A DNA stretch of 64,000 bases, taken from NCBI RefSeq assembly GCF_036324505.1, contig NC_086368.1, positions 1 to 64,000 on the forward strand. Reading direction: 5' to 3'. Shown here one piece after another: positions 12,394-22,734 of the stretch. The stretch is from Eleginops maclovinus (lineage: Eukaryota; Chordata; Actinopteri; Perciformes; Eleginopidae). The notes under the pieces are model-generated. The model worked only from the letters and a program-made list of their open reading frames with translations. It made no database searches and was not told the origin of the DNA. The first letter of the stretch is position 1, and each line of letters starts with the position of its first letter. The position numbers were made by a program, and so were the translations under genes.

Positions 12394-14445
12394 TCAGGAG
12401 TTCAGTAGTCTTATAGCCTGTGGTATAAAACTGTCTCTGAGTCTGGTGGTCTTGGTCCGGATGCTGCGGTACCGTCTGCCAGACGGCAGCAGACAGAACA
12501 GATTGTTGCTGGGGTGATGGGGGTCCTTTAATATCCTACCGGCCTTCTTCCTACACCGCTGGGTGTAGAGGTCCTCCATGGATGGCAGCTCCGTCCTGGT
12601 GATGTGCTGAGCAGTTTTCACCACCCTCTGTAGAGTCTTACGGTTGAGGGCGGTGCAACTGCCATACCAGGCGGTGATGCAGCCAGTCAGGATACTCTCG
12701 ATGGTGCACCTGTAGAAGTTGCAGAGTATCCTGGAGTCCATGTTGAACTTCCGCAGCCTGCGGAGGAAGAAGAGCCGCTGTCGAGCCGTCTTGGATATGA
12801 CCCTGGTGTGATGTGTCCATGTCAGGTCCTCACTGATGTTTACCCCGAGGAACCTGAAGCTGCTGACTCTCTCCACAGGAGTCCCGTCGATGGTGATGGG
12901 TGTGTGTGCCTCTCTCTGCCTCTTCCTGTAGTCCACAATCAGCTCCTTTGTTTTGCTGACGTTGAGATGGAGGTTGTTGTCCTGGCACCAAGATGTCAGG
13001 GCTCTGACCTCCTCTCTGTACGCCGTCTCGTCGCCGTCTGTGATCAGGCCGATGACGGTCGTGTCGTCAGCAAACTTGATGATGGTGTTGGAGCTGTGTG
13101 TGGCCACGCAGTCGTGCGTGAACAGGGAGTAGAGGAGAGGGCTGAGCACACAACCCTGAGGGGCTCCGGTGTTGAGGGTCAAGGTGGAGGATGTGATGTT
13201 CCCCATCCGCACTGCCTGGGATCTGCCCGTCAGGAAGCTCATGATCCAGTCACAGAGGGCGCTGTTGAGCCCAAGGTCCCTGAGCTTAATGATGAGCTTG
13301 GAGGGCACAATGGTGTTGAATGCTGAACTGTAGTCAATGAACAGCATTCTCACATAAGTGTTCCTCTGGTCCAGGTGGGAGAGGGCAGTGTGGAGGGTGA
13401 GGGAGATGGCATCATCCGTGGACCTGTTTGCTCTGTAGGCAAACTGCAGGGGGTCCAGTGAGTCAGGGAGGGAGGAGGTGATAAAAGTTTTGACTAACCG
13501 CTCAAAGCACTTCATGATGATGGAGGTGAGTGCAACTGGGCGGTAGTCATTGAGGCAGATGGGTTTTGTCTTTTTGGGGACAGGGACAATGATGGACTCT
13601 TTAAAGCATGTGGGGACTACAGACTGGAGCAGTGACCTATTGAAAATGTCTGTGAACACATCTGCCAGCTGAACTGCACACACCTTGAGAGCACGGCCAG
13701 GGATGCCATCAGGTCCTGGAGCCCTGTGTGCGTTGATCCTTTTCAGAGATCTACACACATCTGCACTGGTTAAAACCAGTGAGCAGGGATCCTGGGCCTT
13801 TGGTGCCTCCACAGCCGGGGGCTTCTCAAAGCGTGCATAAAATGTGTTCAGTTCATCTGGGAGAGATGCAGACACTTCCTCAGCACCACTCGTTGTCCTT
13901 TTGTAGTCTGTTATTGTTTTTAGTCCAGACCACATATTTCTGGCGTTGGAGCCCTTGTAGTTCGACTCCACCTTGTCCCTGTATTGTCTTTTCGCACTGC
14001 TAATAGCTCTCCGGAGTGCATACCTGGAATTCCTGTACTCATCCAAATCACCGCCGCTGTGCGCGATGGCCCGTGCTTTAAGTTTAGCTCGGACCTCGCC
14101 GTTTATCCAGGGCTTCTCATTTGGGAATGTCCGTACAGTAATCCGCGGCACGACGTCATCGATGCATTTGCCGATGTAGCAAATGACCGCGTCAGTGTGT
14201 GTGTTTATATCGTCCTCCTCAAACACACACCACTCCGTGATGCCAAAGCAGTGGCGGAGAGCAGAGTCAGACTGCTCGGACCAACGCTGCACTGTCCTTG
14301 TCACAGGTCGGTCCCTCTTCAGTCTCTGCCGGTAAACAGGGGAGCAGAAGAAGAGATATGTGGTCTGACTTGCCGAAGGGGGGGCGGGGGAGGGCTTTAT
14401 ATCCATGCCGGAAAGGAGTGTAAACATGGTCCAGTGTATTTCCAC
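12394..14445 (-). CDS. LINE element A reverse transcriptase
   Basis: An uninterrupted frame of 683 residues, of which about the first 35 are out of frame relative to the endonuclease. Reverse transcriptase blocks appear in order: GPDGIPGRALK, CFKESIIVPVPKK, NDYRPVALT, LFIDYSSAFNTI, NTGAPQGCVLSPLLYSLF, KFADDTTVIGLI (the catalytic FADD) and FRFLGVNISEDLTW. A C-terminal segment rich in R/K follows and ends at LLNS. The enzyme copies the element RNA at the nicked target. It is colinear with element B, and no stop codon interrupts the polymerase itself. The enzyme cannot be made as the natural fusion because of the frameshift to the endonuclease. Confidence 0.85.
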   Translation of the reverse strand: MEIHWTMFTLLSGMDIKPSPAPPSASQTTYLFFCSPVYRQRLKRDRPVTRTVQRWSEQSDSALRHCFGITEWCVFEEDDINTHTDAVICYIGKCIDDVVPRITVRTFPNEKPWINGEVRAKLKARAIAHSGGDLDEYRNSRYALRRAISSAKRQYRDKVESNYKGSNARNMWSGLKTITDYKRTTSGAEEVSASLPDELNTFYARFEKPPAVEAPKAQDPCSLVLTSADVCRSLKRINAHRAPGPDGIPGRALKVCAVQLADVFTDIFNRSLLQSVVPTCFKESIIVPVPKKTKPICLNDYRPVALTSIIMKCFERLVKTFITSSLPDSLDPLQFAYRANRSTDDAISLTLHTALSHLDQRNTYVRMLFIDYSSAFNTIVPSKLIIKLRDLGLNSALCDWIMSFLTGRSQAVRMGNITSSTLTLNTGAPQGCVLSPLLYSLFTHDCVATHSSNTIIKFADDTTVIGLITDGDETAYREEVRALTSWCQDNNLHLNVSKTKELIVDYRKRQREAHTPITIDGTPVERVSSFRFLGVNISEDLTWTHHTRVISKTARQRLFFLRRLRKFNMDSRILCNFYRCTIESILTGCITAWYGSCTALNRKTLQRVVKTAQHITRTELPSMEDLYTQRCRKKAGRILKDPHHPSNNLFCLLPSGRRYRSIRTKTTRLRDSFIPQAIRLLNS

Positions 14446-15238
14446 CGCGCGTGGGGCAGCTGACGTGCTGATAGTATTTCGGCAGGACTTTCTTCATGTT
14501 GGCTCTGTTAAAATCCCCGGCCACAATAAATGCGGCCTCTGGCCGAGAAGTCTCTGTCCTGTCGATAATCCCATACAGCTCCTCCAGCGCTGTGTTGTTG
14601 TCAGCGTGCGGCGGAACATACACTGCTGTTAGAACAACAGATGTGAACTCCCTCGGCAGATAAAAAGGCCGGCATCCGATCATGATGTGCTCTAGGCTGG
14701 GAGAACAGTCCGAAGAAATGATCTCCACATCTGAGCACCAGTTGTTGTTGATCATGAAGCAGACACCTCCTCCCTTGCTCTTCCCTGAGTTTATTGTCCG
14801 GTCCTGGCGATGAATGGAGAATCCGTGTGGAGCAATGGCGGCGTCCGGTATCGTGGGGTCGAGCCAAGTCTCCGTGAAAACCAAAACATTACAGGTCTTA
14901 ATGTCCCGTTGAAATGCCACCCTGCTACGGAGTTCGTCCAGCTTATTATCCAGGGATTGGACATTTGCCAGAAGTAAACTCGGTAGAGGAGGCCTGTTTT
15001 CACGTTTCCTCAGCCTGACCAGGACCCCGGCCCGGGAACCTCGTGGTCTCTTCCTCCTGCGCTCCACAGGTAGAGCTCCAGCAGGTAAACACGGAGACTC
15101 TCCATTGTTTGCAGGTCGTCGTGGATTATTGCTGTCCACCAGCGACCTGATGTGTAAAAGTTGTTCTCTATCATATTGGATGATAGGGCTCGCTTGGGCG
15201 GTTTGCATGTTGCAAAAAAAGTTAAAAACAACCAACAA
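14267..15238 (-). CDS. LINE element A endonuclease region (frameshifted)
   Basis: The frame encodes a 323-residue product: a basic N-terminal stretch (residues 60-85) followed by an APE-like endonuclease. Visible motifs are LLANVQSLDNKLDEL, VFTETWLDP (catalytic E), GGGVCFMIN, VAGDFNRA and GKSDH (catalytic D/H pair near the C-terminus). This domain nicks target DNA to prime reverse transcription. After GKSDH the frame leaves the reverse transcriptase frame because of one extra base near 14333-14337 compared with element B, so the last 30 residues are out of frame. Upstream methionines at 15238 and 15205 are both possible starts. It was intact until that lesion. Confidence 0.75.
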   Translation of the reverse strand: MLVVFNFFCNMQTAQASPIIQYDREQLLHIRSLVDSNNPRRPANNGESPCLPAGALPVERRRKRPRGSRAGVLVRLRKRENRPPLPSLLLANVQSLDNKLDELRSRVAFQRDIKTCNVLVFTETWLDPTIPDAAIAPHGFSIHRQDRTINSGKSKGGGVCFMINNNWCSDVEIISSDCSPSLEHIMIGCRPFYLPREFTSVVLTAVYVPPHADNNTALEELYGIIDRTETSRPEAAFIVAGDFNRANMKKVLPKYYQHVSCPTRGGNTLDHVYTPFRHGYKALPRPPFGKSDHISLLLLPCLPAETEEGPTCDKDSAALVRAV

Positions 15239-15315
15239 AGTAAAACAATAAAAACACTAAGATGTGGAGTTGTTGAGGAGCTCGAGACACGGCAGCCATC
15301 CTCGGCGCCATCTTG

Positions 15316-16302
15316 CTCGTAAGTAAGTGAGTGCGTGGTAGCCCGTACTGTAAAGAGAGCTCTTCAAAAGTCATGAGGGATCTGTCTTTAAATAGGTTTC
15401 CAAAGGTTTTAATACCTTTTGTAAACCACATATTTGTGATACCATCTGTAAGGGATTTAGCAGAGAAGGGTTTTTTTTAAAAAGGAGATTTATTGTAAAT
15501 AGATTCAATACAACCTGGTTTTTCCGAATTAGTAGTAAGATCTTATATGTATGGACAACAATTGGGTTTGTGGTAATAACCAGGAGAGACTTTAAGCAGC
15601 GTACATATGGTACTGATTCCAATTTCAACCTATATAGGTGATGCTGTTCAATATGTAACCATACAGGTGGGTGTGCTTGCTCGGTCTGCCACATCCATAC
15701 TGCTTCTAATGTGTGCTGCCATGTAGAAGTACTCAAAGTTAGGCACCTTCAGTCCACCTCTTTATAGAGGGTTCTGTAGTACTGTCAATTTAACCCTGGA
15801 TGGCTAGTTTTTCCATGTAAACTGAGTGAGTCAATAATTGATTTGTTTGAAAAAAGGTTTTGGGATTGGAATGGGGAGCATATGGAAAAAATAAAGGAAT
15901 TTTGGCAATATACTCTTATATATTATATGTTTTAATGCAATTGACTCTCCCTATTATAGATAAGGGTAGGCCACTCCACCTCTTACAATCTTCTTTTGTT
16001 TGATTTAGTAATGGTGTGTAATTAAGGGAGAACATATTTTTTATCTCATTAGAAATCTTAAGTCCTAAGTAGGTGATATAATTAGGGCTCCAGTGAAGCA
16101 TAGTATCAGGAGGTTGACTCTTAGCTTTGGCATTAAGAGGCATAATTACACTTTTGCTTATGTTAACCTTGTAGCCTGATATTTTACCAAATTCTGCCAA
16201 TGTATCCATCAAAGCAGGAAGAGATTGTTCCGGTCTCGAGAGGTATGTTAGTAAGTCATCCGCATTGAGAGACAGAGTATGATCACTTTCACCCTTATCC
16301 AA
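15316..16302 (-). pseudogene. L1-type LINE reverse transcriptase 3' fragment
   Basis: Minus-strand reading gives LNADDLLTYLSRPEQSLPAL, GYKVNISKSVIMPLN, YLGLKISNEI and KRWSGLPLSIIGRVNCIKT, the hallmarks of the L1 clade polymerase C-terminal half. It continues in broken frames through WQTEQAHPPVWLHIEQHHLY to SLMTFEELSLQYGLP at about 15325, where LINE element A begins. Frameshifts lie near 15740-15900. This is a separate, older element from the CR1/L2-like LINEs and was truncated by insertion A. Confidence 0.7.
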
Positions 16303-16304
16303 AC

Positions 16305-16565
16305 CTGATTTAATGGTATGCCTCTCCTAACCAGCAGAGAGCAACCGGTGAAGCTGAACAAAACCATGTCATCTGGCATTACAACCAATGTAGGGGGCCC
16401 CCAGGGCTGCGTGAGATCAACTGTTCTTTTCACTCTACAATGAAGATTGTCGTACCTATGCACCAAATGATTTTAATTATTAAGTACTCTGATAATACAG
16501 GGTTAATATCTCTATTAAGTAACTCAGACAACCCTGGGCTGCACTAAATATGGTGGTTGAGTTCA
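16305..16565 (+). pseudogene. Short LINE reverse transcriptase fragment
   Basis: The plus strand encodes LTSREQPVKLNK, then NVGGPQGCVRSTVLFTLQ and a degraded YSDDTG-like stretch, interrupted by stops. These match the box containing PQG and the catalytic DD region of Jockey-type LINE polymerases. It is followed by a short TTCAAGG-type tail (16561-16575). Confidence 0.5.
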
Positions 16566-16589
16566 AGGTTCAAGGGTTTTTATTATCAT

Positions 16590-17033
16590 TGTCATGATCC
16601 TTGTTTCGTATCCGTCATGTCCTTGTGTTGTGGGTTTTATTTTGAAATGTTTTCCCCACTTCTGTCATGTTAAGCTTCACTTCCTGTCTGCGTTTCCCTC
16701 CTGTGCCTGATTGCGTTATTGTGTTCACCTGTTGCAACTGTGTTTCTCCTCCCCCTTCCAGCTGTCTCTCGTCTTGTGATTACCCATGTGTATTTAGTCC
16801 GTTTCCCTTTTGTCTGTTGTTCGGTCGTTGTCATTTCTTCCCTGATCCCTTCCATGTTACCTCCCTGTTCCTGTCGCCCTTCATGTCTGAGGCTAAGTGT
16901 TTTTCATGTCCTGTGTTCCCCTTGATTCGTGATTTCATCAACAGCTTTTGAATAAAGCTCGCTTTTAGTTTTTGACCCTTACCTGCTTCCCCTTGATTTA
17001 CTGCACTTGGGTCCAGTTTCCCCAACCTTGACA
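16590..17033 (+). repeat. LTR of a Gypsy-like retroelement
   Basis: The interval starts TGTCATGATCC and ends AACCTTGACA (TG...CA). It is pyrimidine-rich and has an AATAAAG signal near 16951 in its last 90 bases, then the leader into a gag-like reading. I see no flanking duplication. It is either a 5' LTR with a truncated interior or a solo LTR next to a gag relic. Confidence 0.45.
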
Positions 17034-18065
17034 GAATGACCAAACCCAAAAATTGACCCAGCAGTACTTTTTGAGGATGCTCCTGTGGAGTTTTCCTACA
17101 ACATTTTATGTATCTATGGAGAGTGGAGGAGAGCAGGTTCTAAAGAGGCTCAGGATGTAGCTCTTCTTCATGCACACCGGGAATTGGCAGCTAAGCCATG
17201 GTTCGAGAACTCACTGCCGGACTATTTAAGGACATTTGTCAATTCCCCAGAAAGCCTGCACCCTTTCGTTTAAAACTTGTGTCACAGCCATGACGCTTCC
17301 TGCGTCCAAGCCTCCTGCAGCCAAGCCTCCTGCACCCACTCTTCCGGCTGAAGTTTTGGCCCTAGCAGCTGCGTACCCGTCTGCAGTTCCGGCCCTAGCA
17401 GCCATATTTCCAGGCCAAGCCCTGGCCGCCATGCTCCCAGCTGCAGTCCGGCCGACTCCAGCCCTGCCTGTCCTGTCAGCGGCCTGGCCGACTCCAGCCC
17501 CTGCTGTCTGGTCGGCGGCACGGCCGACACCAGCCCGGCCTATCCTGTCGACTCCGGCCCGGCCTGTCCAGTCGACTCCGGCCCGGCCTGTCCTGTCGAC
17601 TCCGGCCCGGCCTGTCGACTCCGGCATCGCCTGTCCAGTCGCCTCCAGTCTCGCCGGTTCCTGCTCCGGTGGGAGTCCCGCCTTCACCTGTTCCGATGGG
17701 GGTCCCGCCAACACCTGTTCCTGCTCCGTTATTGGGGGTCCTGCCGTCACCTGTTCAGATGGGGGTCTCGCCAACACCTGCTCCTGTCCTGTTTGGGGTC
17801 CCGTGGAGACCTGTTCTGTTGGGGGTCCCGCCATCAGCTTTTCTGTTGGGGGTCCCGCCAACACCTGCTCCGTTTGGGGTCCCGCCGTCACCTGTTCCGC
17901 CGGGGGTCCCGCCAACTCCTCACCCCCTCAAGTCGGTGTTCCCTCCGACACCTGTTCTGTTGGTGGTCCCACCAACCCATGTCCCTGTCCAGTCGAGGGC
18001 CCCGCCGACTCAAGCTCATGTCCCGCCTACTGTAGTTCATGTCCCGTCGGTGGTGCGGCCGGCCT
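17034..18065 (+). pseudogene. Gag-like fragment with proline-rich minisatellite
   Basis: After the LTR the plus strand reads FSYNILCIYGEWRRAGSKEA and then AHRELAAKPWFENSLPDYLR, up to SPESLHPF. I associate this pattern with the N-terminus of some fish Gypsy gag proteins. It then enters a long repeat region: first units around GTCGACTCCGGCCCGGCCTGT (about 17530-17630), then units of about 27-36 bases around GGGGTCCCGCC (about 17670-17940). Several frames stay open on both strands only because the repeats lack stops, so the long predicted products here are not real proteins. The gag reading itself is interrupted by frameshifts. Confidence 0.45.
17530..17940. repeat. GC-rich minisatellite arrays (about 24-bp and 27-36-bp units)
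   Basis: Two consecutive imperfect arrays: one built on CTGTCGACTCCGGCCCGGC, the other on a unit containing GGGGTCCCGCCAACACCTG. Unit order is irregular, consistent with slippage. Confidence 0.75.
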
Positions 18066-18167
18066 CTGTAACAGGTCACTGAAGCGGTCTGTAGTCCCAG
18101 CATGTTTTTAACATTCCACCATCGTTTCTGTACCCAACAACATTAAAATCACCTGCTACAGATATAC

Positions 18168-18209
<42 letters not shown>

Positions 18210-18210
18210 T
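18066..18210 (+). repeat. LINE polymerase scrap plus TA microsatellite
   Basis: 18066-18150 encodes NRSLKRSVVPACF, a short piece of a CR1/L2-like reverse transcriptase. It is followed at about 18158-18210 by ACAGATATA and pure TA repeats. Confidence 0.5.
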
Positions 18211-19145
18211 TTCTGCGTTATGGAATAGTGGACACAAACTTTGGGTCAGTTAGTTCTCTGCCAGCCAGAGGTGAGACTGGCACGACTGTTCTCCTGTATC
18301 TGTCCTTAATGACAGCGGAGCTGGTCGAGAGGGTGGGTGGGGTTATCCATGATTGATAACAGTTTGTTCAGAGTCCTCCTCTCCACCACAGCTACAAAAG
18401 TGTCCAGTTTGATGCCAATGGCTGAGCCAGCTTTATTCAGCCTGCTGAATCTCCCCCCAGGAGACTACAGCAAAGAAGAGTGCACTGTCAACAACAGATC
18501 TCCAGGTAGAATTATCTCCAACATCTTGCTGCACACATTGAAGGATCATAGCTTCCTCAGAAAATATTCTCATCCGGGTCCGGTTCAGTCTGTTGTCTAA
18601 GTCCACTCCCAAGTACTTGTGGTCCACCACAACAACATCCTCTCCCAGAATGCACAGGGGCTCTGGAGACGTTCTCTTCATCCAGATGTCAATGACCATC
18701 TCTCTGGTCTTGGCCCCATTCAGAAGCAGATGATTATTTCCCGTCCACGCCACAAAATACCTTTATACACCCTGGTCTCTTATTGAGTGACAGTGCCCGT
18801 CTCCGTAGTGAAGGAGACACAGCCCACCAGCTTGGTTCCAGTCATCAGAAAGCTTCTGCCGGTGTCATGACTCTGAGTTGTATTTAAAGTCAGGTAGGAG
18901 TGAGCACGCTGCAACAGGTAAATAATGGCGTCGTCCACCCCTAGGTGAGGCTGGTAAGCAAACTGCAGAGGGTCTATAGATAATCTCACCTTCGGTCTGA
19001 GATGGGCCAAGAACATTCTCTCCAGTAACTTCATCACATAAGATTTAAGAACTAGTGGGTGATGGTCCTTCAGCCCAGAAGGAGTCATCTTTTTAGGGAC
19101 TGAAACAACGCAGGACATCTTCCACAGCTGCAAGATGGTCTCAAG
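18211..19145 (-). pseudogene. LINE reverse transcriptase remnant with internal deletion and filler
   Basis: Minus-strand segments include SCVVSVPKKMTPSGLKDHHP, DPLQFAYQPHLGVDDAIIYL (polymerase N-terminal blocks; 18870-19133) and AWTGNNHLLLNGAKTREMVI followed by the GED-VVVDHKYLGV block (18433-18753). The catalytic centre that should lie between them is gone. In its place is a short stretch including a 69-bp inverted piece of the lrfn exon (18771-18839). The 3' part is frameshifted and ends in broken text to 18211. It belongs to a family different from elements A and B. Confidence 0.65.
18771..18839 (-). other. Inverted fragment of the lrfn-like exon
   Basis: The reverse complement of this interval matches 22408-22483 (end of the lrfn-like exon plus the first intron base). 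The differences are a short deletion after ACGGAGACGG and about one substitution next to it. The encoded reading GTKLVGCVSFTTET is shared. It sits at the deletion junction inside the LINE remnant, in inverted orientation, 3.6 kb from the source. Confidence 0.85.
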
Positions 19146-19860
19146 GTACAGGCTCAGGTTAAACAGTTTTTTTAGAACAGGAAACAGCTGCAGGTCCTCA
19201 GAATCATGGGGCTGATACCTTCAACCTCTTCTGCTGGGGATTTGCCGGGTGGCGGCTAGCAGGAGCTAACGACTGACTTTCTAAGGTTTGGAGCAGTGCT
19301 TATATCACTGCAATTCCCGCCTCCGAACTAGCACCTATACTACAATTAACACATGTACTGTTACCAGTAAATGAGGCAGGGAAATAACAGACAATAAGGA
19401 ACGTAGAACAGGAGAGAACACCAGAGGGTGGGGGAGAGCCATCACTAGTGTTCAAGCTACGGTGGCTGCCGTTAACTAAGCCAAAAGGAGCCTAAGCTAC
19501 TGTGGAATAACCAAAAGCCGCTAAGAGAGGAGAGTTATAAGTGCCTGAACCATACTAAAGTGTGATTAGATATACAGCGTGAGGTAACTGCCATGATAAA
19601 GAGTTTTACCAAGAGTGACTTAAGTTAAGCTAATAGGCATTATCAGCAGCACAGTGATTTTTATGCAATTCATAAGTCTTAATGTTTGTTTTCAAAAATG
19701 AACATTTATTAATTATTATCTGCAAATGATATGCCATTGTGGAGTGTCTGTGCTGTAATATAGTTACTGGCAGAGTAATGTAATATTCGTCTGGGTGGCA
19801 ACAGGTAGGTAATTGCCTCATTCCTTCTTAGAGACAAGAGAATTAGTGATGCCTGCGACA
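19146..19860. other. No gene seen
   Basis: Mixed sequence between the LINE remnant and the hAT pseudogene. No coding motif, array or terminal repeat was recognised. It may contain the 5' non-coding part of the hAT element. Confidence 0.4.
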
Positions 19861-19876
19861 GGTCAGGGTGACAGTG

Positions 19877-21514
19877 ATGGAGAAGTTTTTTAAAAGGAAA
19901 AGTGCAAACTCCGAACTTGGCCCTGGACGAGATTCTGACCCAGATGAAGGCCCTAGTACGAGTGGTGGTAAAAAGAAAGCAAAGACGGTGAGCTTGAGGC
20001 AATACAACGAGAGCTATCTTTCGTTCGGATTTACTTTCACCGGGGATGAGACGACATTGACTCACCTGCTTGGTGTGTTGGGAGAAGCTGTCCAACAGTG
20101 CAATGGTGCTAAGCAAGCTTAAACGCCATCTCCACACTAAACACCCGTCGCTTCTAAACAAGCCGATGGACTATGTTGTTCGCCTGCGTGAAAACACAGC
20201 GAAACAGGCAACTTTTATGAGAAAAACCACAAAGGTAAATGAGAAAGCCCTCAACGCTAGTTAGCTAGTTGCTGAACTCGTAGCTAAATCAAAGAAGTCC
20301 CACACTGTGGCAGAGACATTAATACTACCTGCCTGTAAAGGCATAGTCAACGGGATGCTCGGCCTCAGGACATTAGTGGCCATGCTCAGATGTTGGCCAA
20401 TGTGCGTTTTGAGGATGGAGATGCCATTAGAGAAAACTTCCTGTTTTGCAAGACACTGCCAGAGAAAATGAAAGGAGAGGAAATGTTTTGGGTCGCATCG
20501 GAATATCTTGACCAGGAAGGACTTACGTGGGAAAATTGCTCAAGTGTTTGCACTGATGGAGCTGCAGCCATGGTCGGGCGCACCAAAGGCTTTGTTAGCA
20601 GAGTGAAGGAAAGAAACCCTGCTCTTATTACTACGCACTGTTTTTTGCACCGCAAGGCCCTCGTTGCAAAGACTTTACCAGCAGAACTAGTTCCTGTGTT
20701 GGATGATGTTGTGCGCATAGTGAACTTTGTAAAGACAGAACCTTTGAAAAGTCGTATATTTGCATCTTTGTGTGAGGAAATGGGAGCGGAGCATACAGCC
20801 CTATTGCTCCATACGGAGGTCCGCTGGTTGTCGCGTGGCAAGGTGCTGGCCCGTGTGTATGAGCTGCGGAAGGAACTTAAGGTGTTTCTGACAAACGAGA
20901 GGTCCGATTACTCCAATCTGTGTTCAAGTGACGAGTGGTGTGCAAAGCTGGCATACCTGGCAGATATATTTCATCATCTGAATGAACTCAACACCCGGAT
21001 GCAAGGCAGAAAGGAAAACCTGCTTACAAGCACAGATAAAATAGATTCCATTTAAAGGTGCATCTCTGGCAACAGCATGTGCAAAATGCCAATCTTGAGA
21101 TTTCCCACTCACAGAGAAACGGCAAGATCACACTGCTGCACTGTGTGAGGTAATAGATAAACAGTTGAAAACTCTTGAGGAAAAGTTGTCATTTTATTTC
21201 TCTTCAGCCTCCACTGAATGTCTCGACTGGGTTAGGGACCCATACAGCTCAGCATCAGTTGTTGGAAAGGACATGCCTCTACAGGAGCAGGAGGAACTAA
21301 CTGAACTGAAACAAGATCGTGGGTTAAAGCTAAGATTTGCTGATCTTCTTTTGGACAGTTTTTGGCTGACTGCTTCCAAGGAGTTCCCCATTCTGGCCAA
21401 CAAAGCTTTTCTGACTTTGCTCCCATTTTCCACAACATATCTGTGTGAGCTGAGCTTTTCAAGCCTGACTGCGATAAAAACAAAAAACAGAGAGAGACTG
21501 AGAAATATTTAGGA
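19877..21514 (+). pseudogene. hAT transposase pseudogene (ZBED5/FAM200-like group)
   Basis: The N-terminal frame starts MEKFFKRKSANSE and holds a BED-finger-like region whose histidine half ([20 protein letters not shown]) is in another frame after a shift near 20070. The main surviving block (20390-21052) has [36 protein letters not shown] and [12 protein letters not shown], typical of this domesticated-type hAT group. Upstream, the text jumps from a [10 protein letters not shown] reading to LANVRF, so the part expected to hold the first catalytic aspartate is deleted. The C-terminal dimerisation block ([19 protein letters not shown]) ends in a premature stop near 21512. It cannot encode active transposase. 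Confidence 0.8.
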
Positions 21515-21760
21515 AGAGCTTCGTTTGTGTCTTTCTTCCATTCCTGCCAGGATATTGGCTTTGTGTTCATTTAAACAGGCCCAAGTTTCACACTGGGTGA
21601 GTGTAAATAAATTGAGAAACTACACTGTAATTGAATATACTGTATTAGGCTACCAAGTGTCATTTTGTAATATTTTTGGTTTGTGGTGTGCCGCAAGATT
21701 TTTCCAATATATAAAATGTTCCGTGGTTCAATAAAGGTTGAAAAACACTACAGCAGCACA
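21515..21760 (+). repeat. hAT 3' non-coding end
   Basis: This follows the pseudogene and ends around TTGAAAAACACTAC (about 21740-21752), similar to hAT termini of the CAGTGGTTC type. The matching 5' terminus was not found. Confidence 0.4.
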
Positions 21761-22298
21761 CAGGAGACCTGGAAATTACAGCATGATTACCGTAACGCCC
21801 CCCTGTAACTCCCTGATGTAAAGTACTGTGTACTGTCGGAAAATGATCATGGTATGGGTTAAAATAAGTAAGTTTGTTGCTAGACGTACGTAATTTAACT
21901 ATGTTATATACCTGACTTAATAACTCAGGTTCACACAGTTATTTTGATATGACCAACTGTCTCTCTAAGAATATCCAAACCAACCTAATCCCCATTCCGA
22001 CTCTTTATAGTGTTTCACGTTTCTTTCTCCGTTGCCCAAGTTATACATACTCTGGCTGCTAGAGGCAGCCTTACATCTGCAGAACTGACGCTGAATGGCT
22101 ACAAGGATCATCATAGTTTTACATGTATCACCTGTTACCCAGACGCTATATTTGATAATTGAAAGTGAGAACAGATTTAAAGCTGAAATAATGATCTCTC
22201 CGAAACCGAAAACTATAGTCTACAAACAATCTACAGATTAGCATAAATATAGAACATACAGACTAAAATGTTTCTGTGTCTCTCTCCGACTTATTCAG
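21761..22298 (+). other. lrfn-like intron sequence ending in a splice acceptor
   Basis: No gene seen. The last 30 bases are pyrimidine-rich (TCTCTCTCCGACTTATTCAG) and form the acceptor for the exon at 22299. Confidence 0.7.
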
Positions 22299-22482
22299 GA
22301 TGATCCCGGCCAACCACAAGTACTTCCTGCTGAGTGACCTGGCGTCGTCGCGAGACTATGAGCTATGTGTTTTGGCTGTCTACGATGATGGCATCACTGC
22401 CCTGACGGGAACCAAGCTGGTGGGCTGTGTCTCCTTCACTACGGAGACGGAGTATGGACACTGTCACTCAATAAGAGACCAG
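22299..22482 (+). CDS. lrfn5: LRFN/SALM-family exon: end of fibronectin III domain
   Basis: An internal coding exon of a leucine-rich repeat and fibronectin type III adhesion protein (LRFN, synaptic adhesion-like molecule), a postsynaptic type I membrane protein. It encodes the C-terminal half of the FNIII domain with the motifs MIPANHKYFLLSDLASSRDY, ELCVLAVYDDGITALTGTKL and GCVSFTTET. The acceptor TTATTCAG/G and donor ACCAG/GTTAGT are clean. It enters in phase 2 and leaves in phase 0, which joins in frame to the exon at 48687. Exons for the signal peptide, LRRs and Ig domain are not in the window and must lie upstream. Family assignment is firm; the lrfn5 paralogue is my best guess from the TEYGHCH and [12 protein letters not shown] neighbourhood. 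Reading past 22482 is intron. Confidence 0.88.
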
Positions 22483-22734
22483 GTTAGTGTGTTATACCTT
22501 CACCATCAGCTACTAAAACAAAATGTGTATTTAGTGAGCCAGAGCAGTATGCAACACCCTAATGCCCTTAGATCATTACTGCGAACAAGGAAAAAAAGAA
22601 AGAGGCGTTATTACAAGGGGAAACAAATGGAAGGTACTTTAGGAATATCTTCCAATGATATGTATGCAATGCAATAGCGGTTTAATAGAAAACTGTGTTG
22701 CTTACAATCAGTTTTGTTATTTGTAGTTGAGGAA

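Larger units (their letters stand above)
11983..15315 (-). mobile_element. Near full-length LINE element A (CR1/L2/Rex1-like, Jockey superfamily)
   Basis: On the minus strand it runs from CAAGATGGCGCCGAGG (15315 downward) through an endonuclease region and reverse transcriptase to a short tandem tail of CCTTGAAA units at 11983-12000. It matches element B (27839-31347) almost throughout, which defines both ends. Length is about 3.3 kb. The 5' end interrupts an L1-type reading frame at about 15316-15325. There is no separate ORF1. One single-base frameshift separates its endonuclease from its reverse transcriptase. I see no clear target-site duplication, which is common in this group. Confidence 0.85.

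Noticed and set aside
12808..13326. 172-residue plus-strand frame and similar antisense frames over LINE A and B
   Set aside because: Shadows of the reverse transcriptase reading on the other strand.
17226..18111. 229- and 291-residue proline/alanine-rich proteins on opposite strands
   Set aside because: Both are stop-free readings of GC-rich minisatellites; no independent gene evidence.
22483..22677. Continuation of the lrfn-like frame beyond 22482
   Set aside because: The clean donor ACCAG/GTTAGT and the in-phase partner exon at 48687 show that this is intron.
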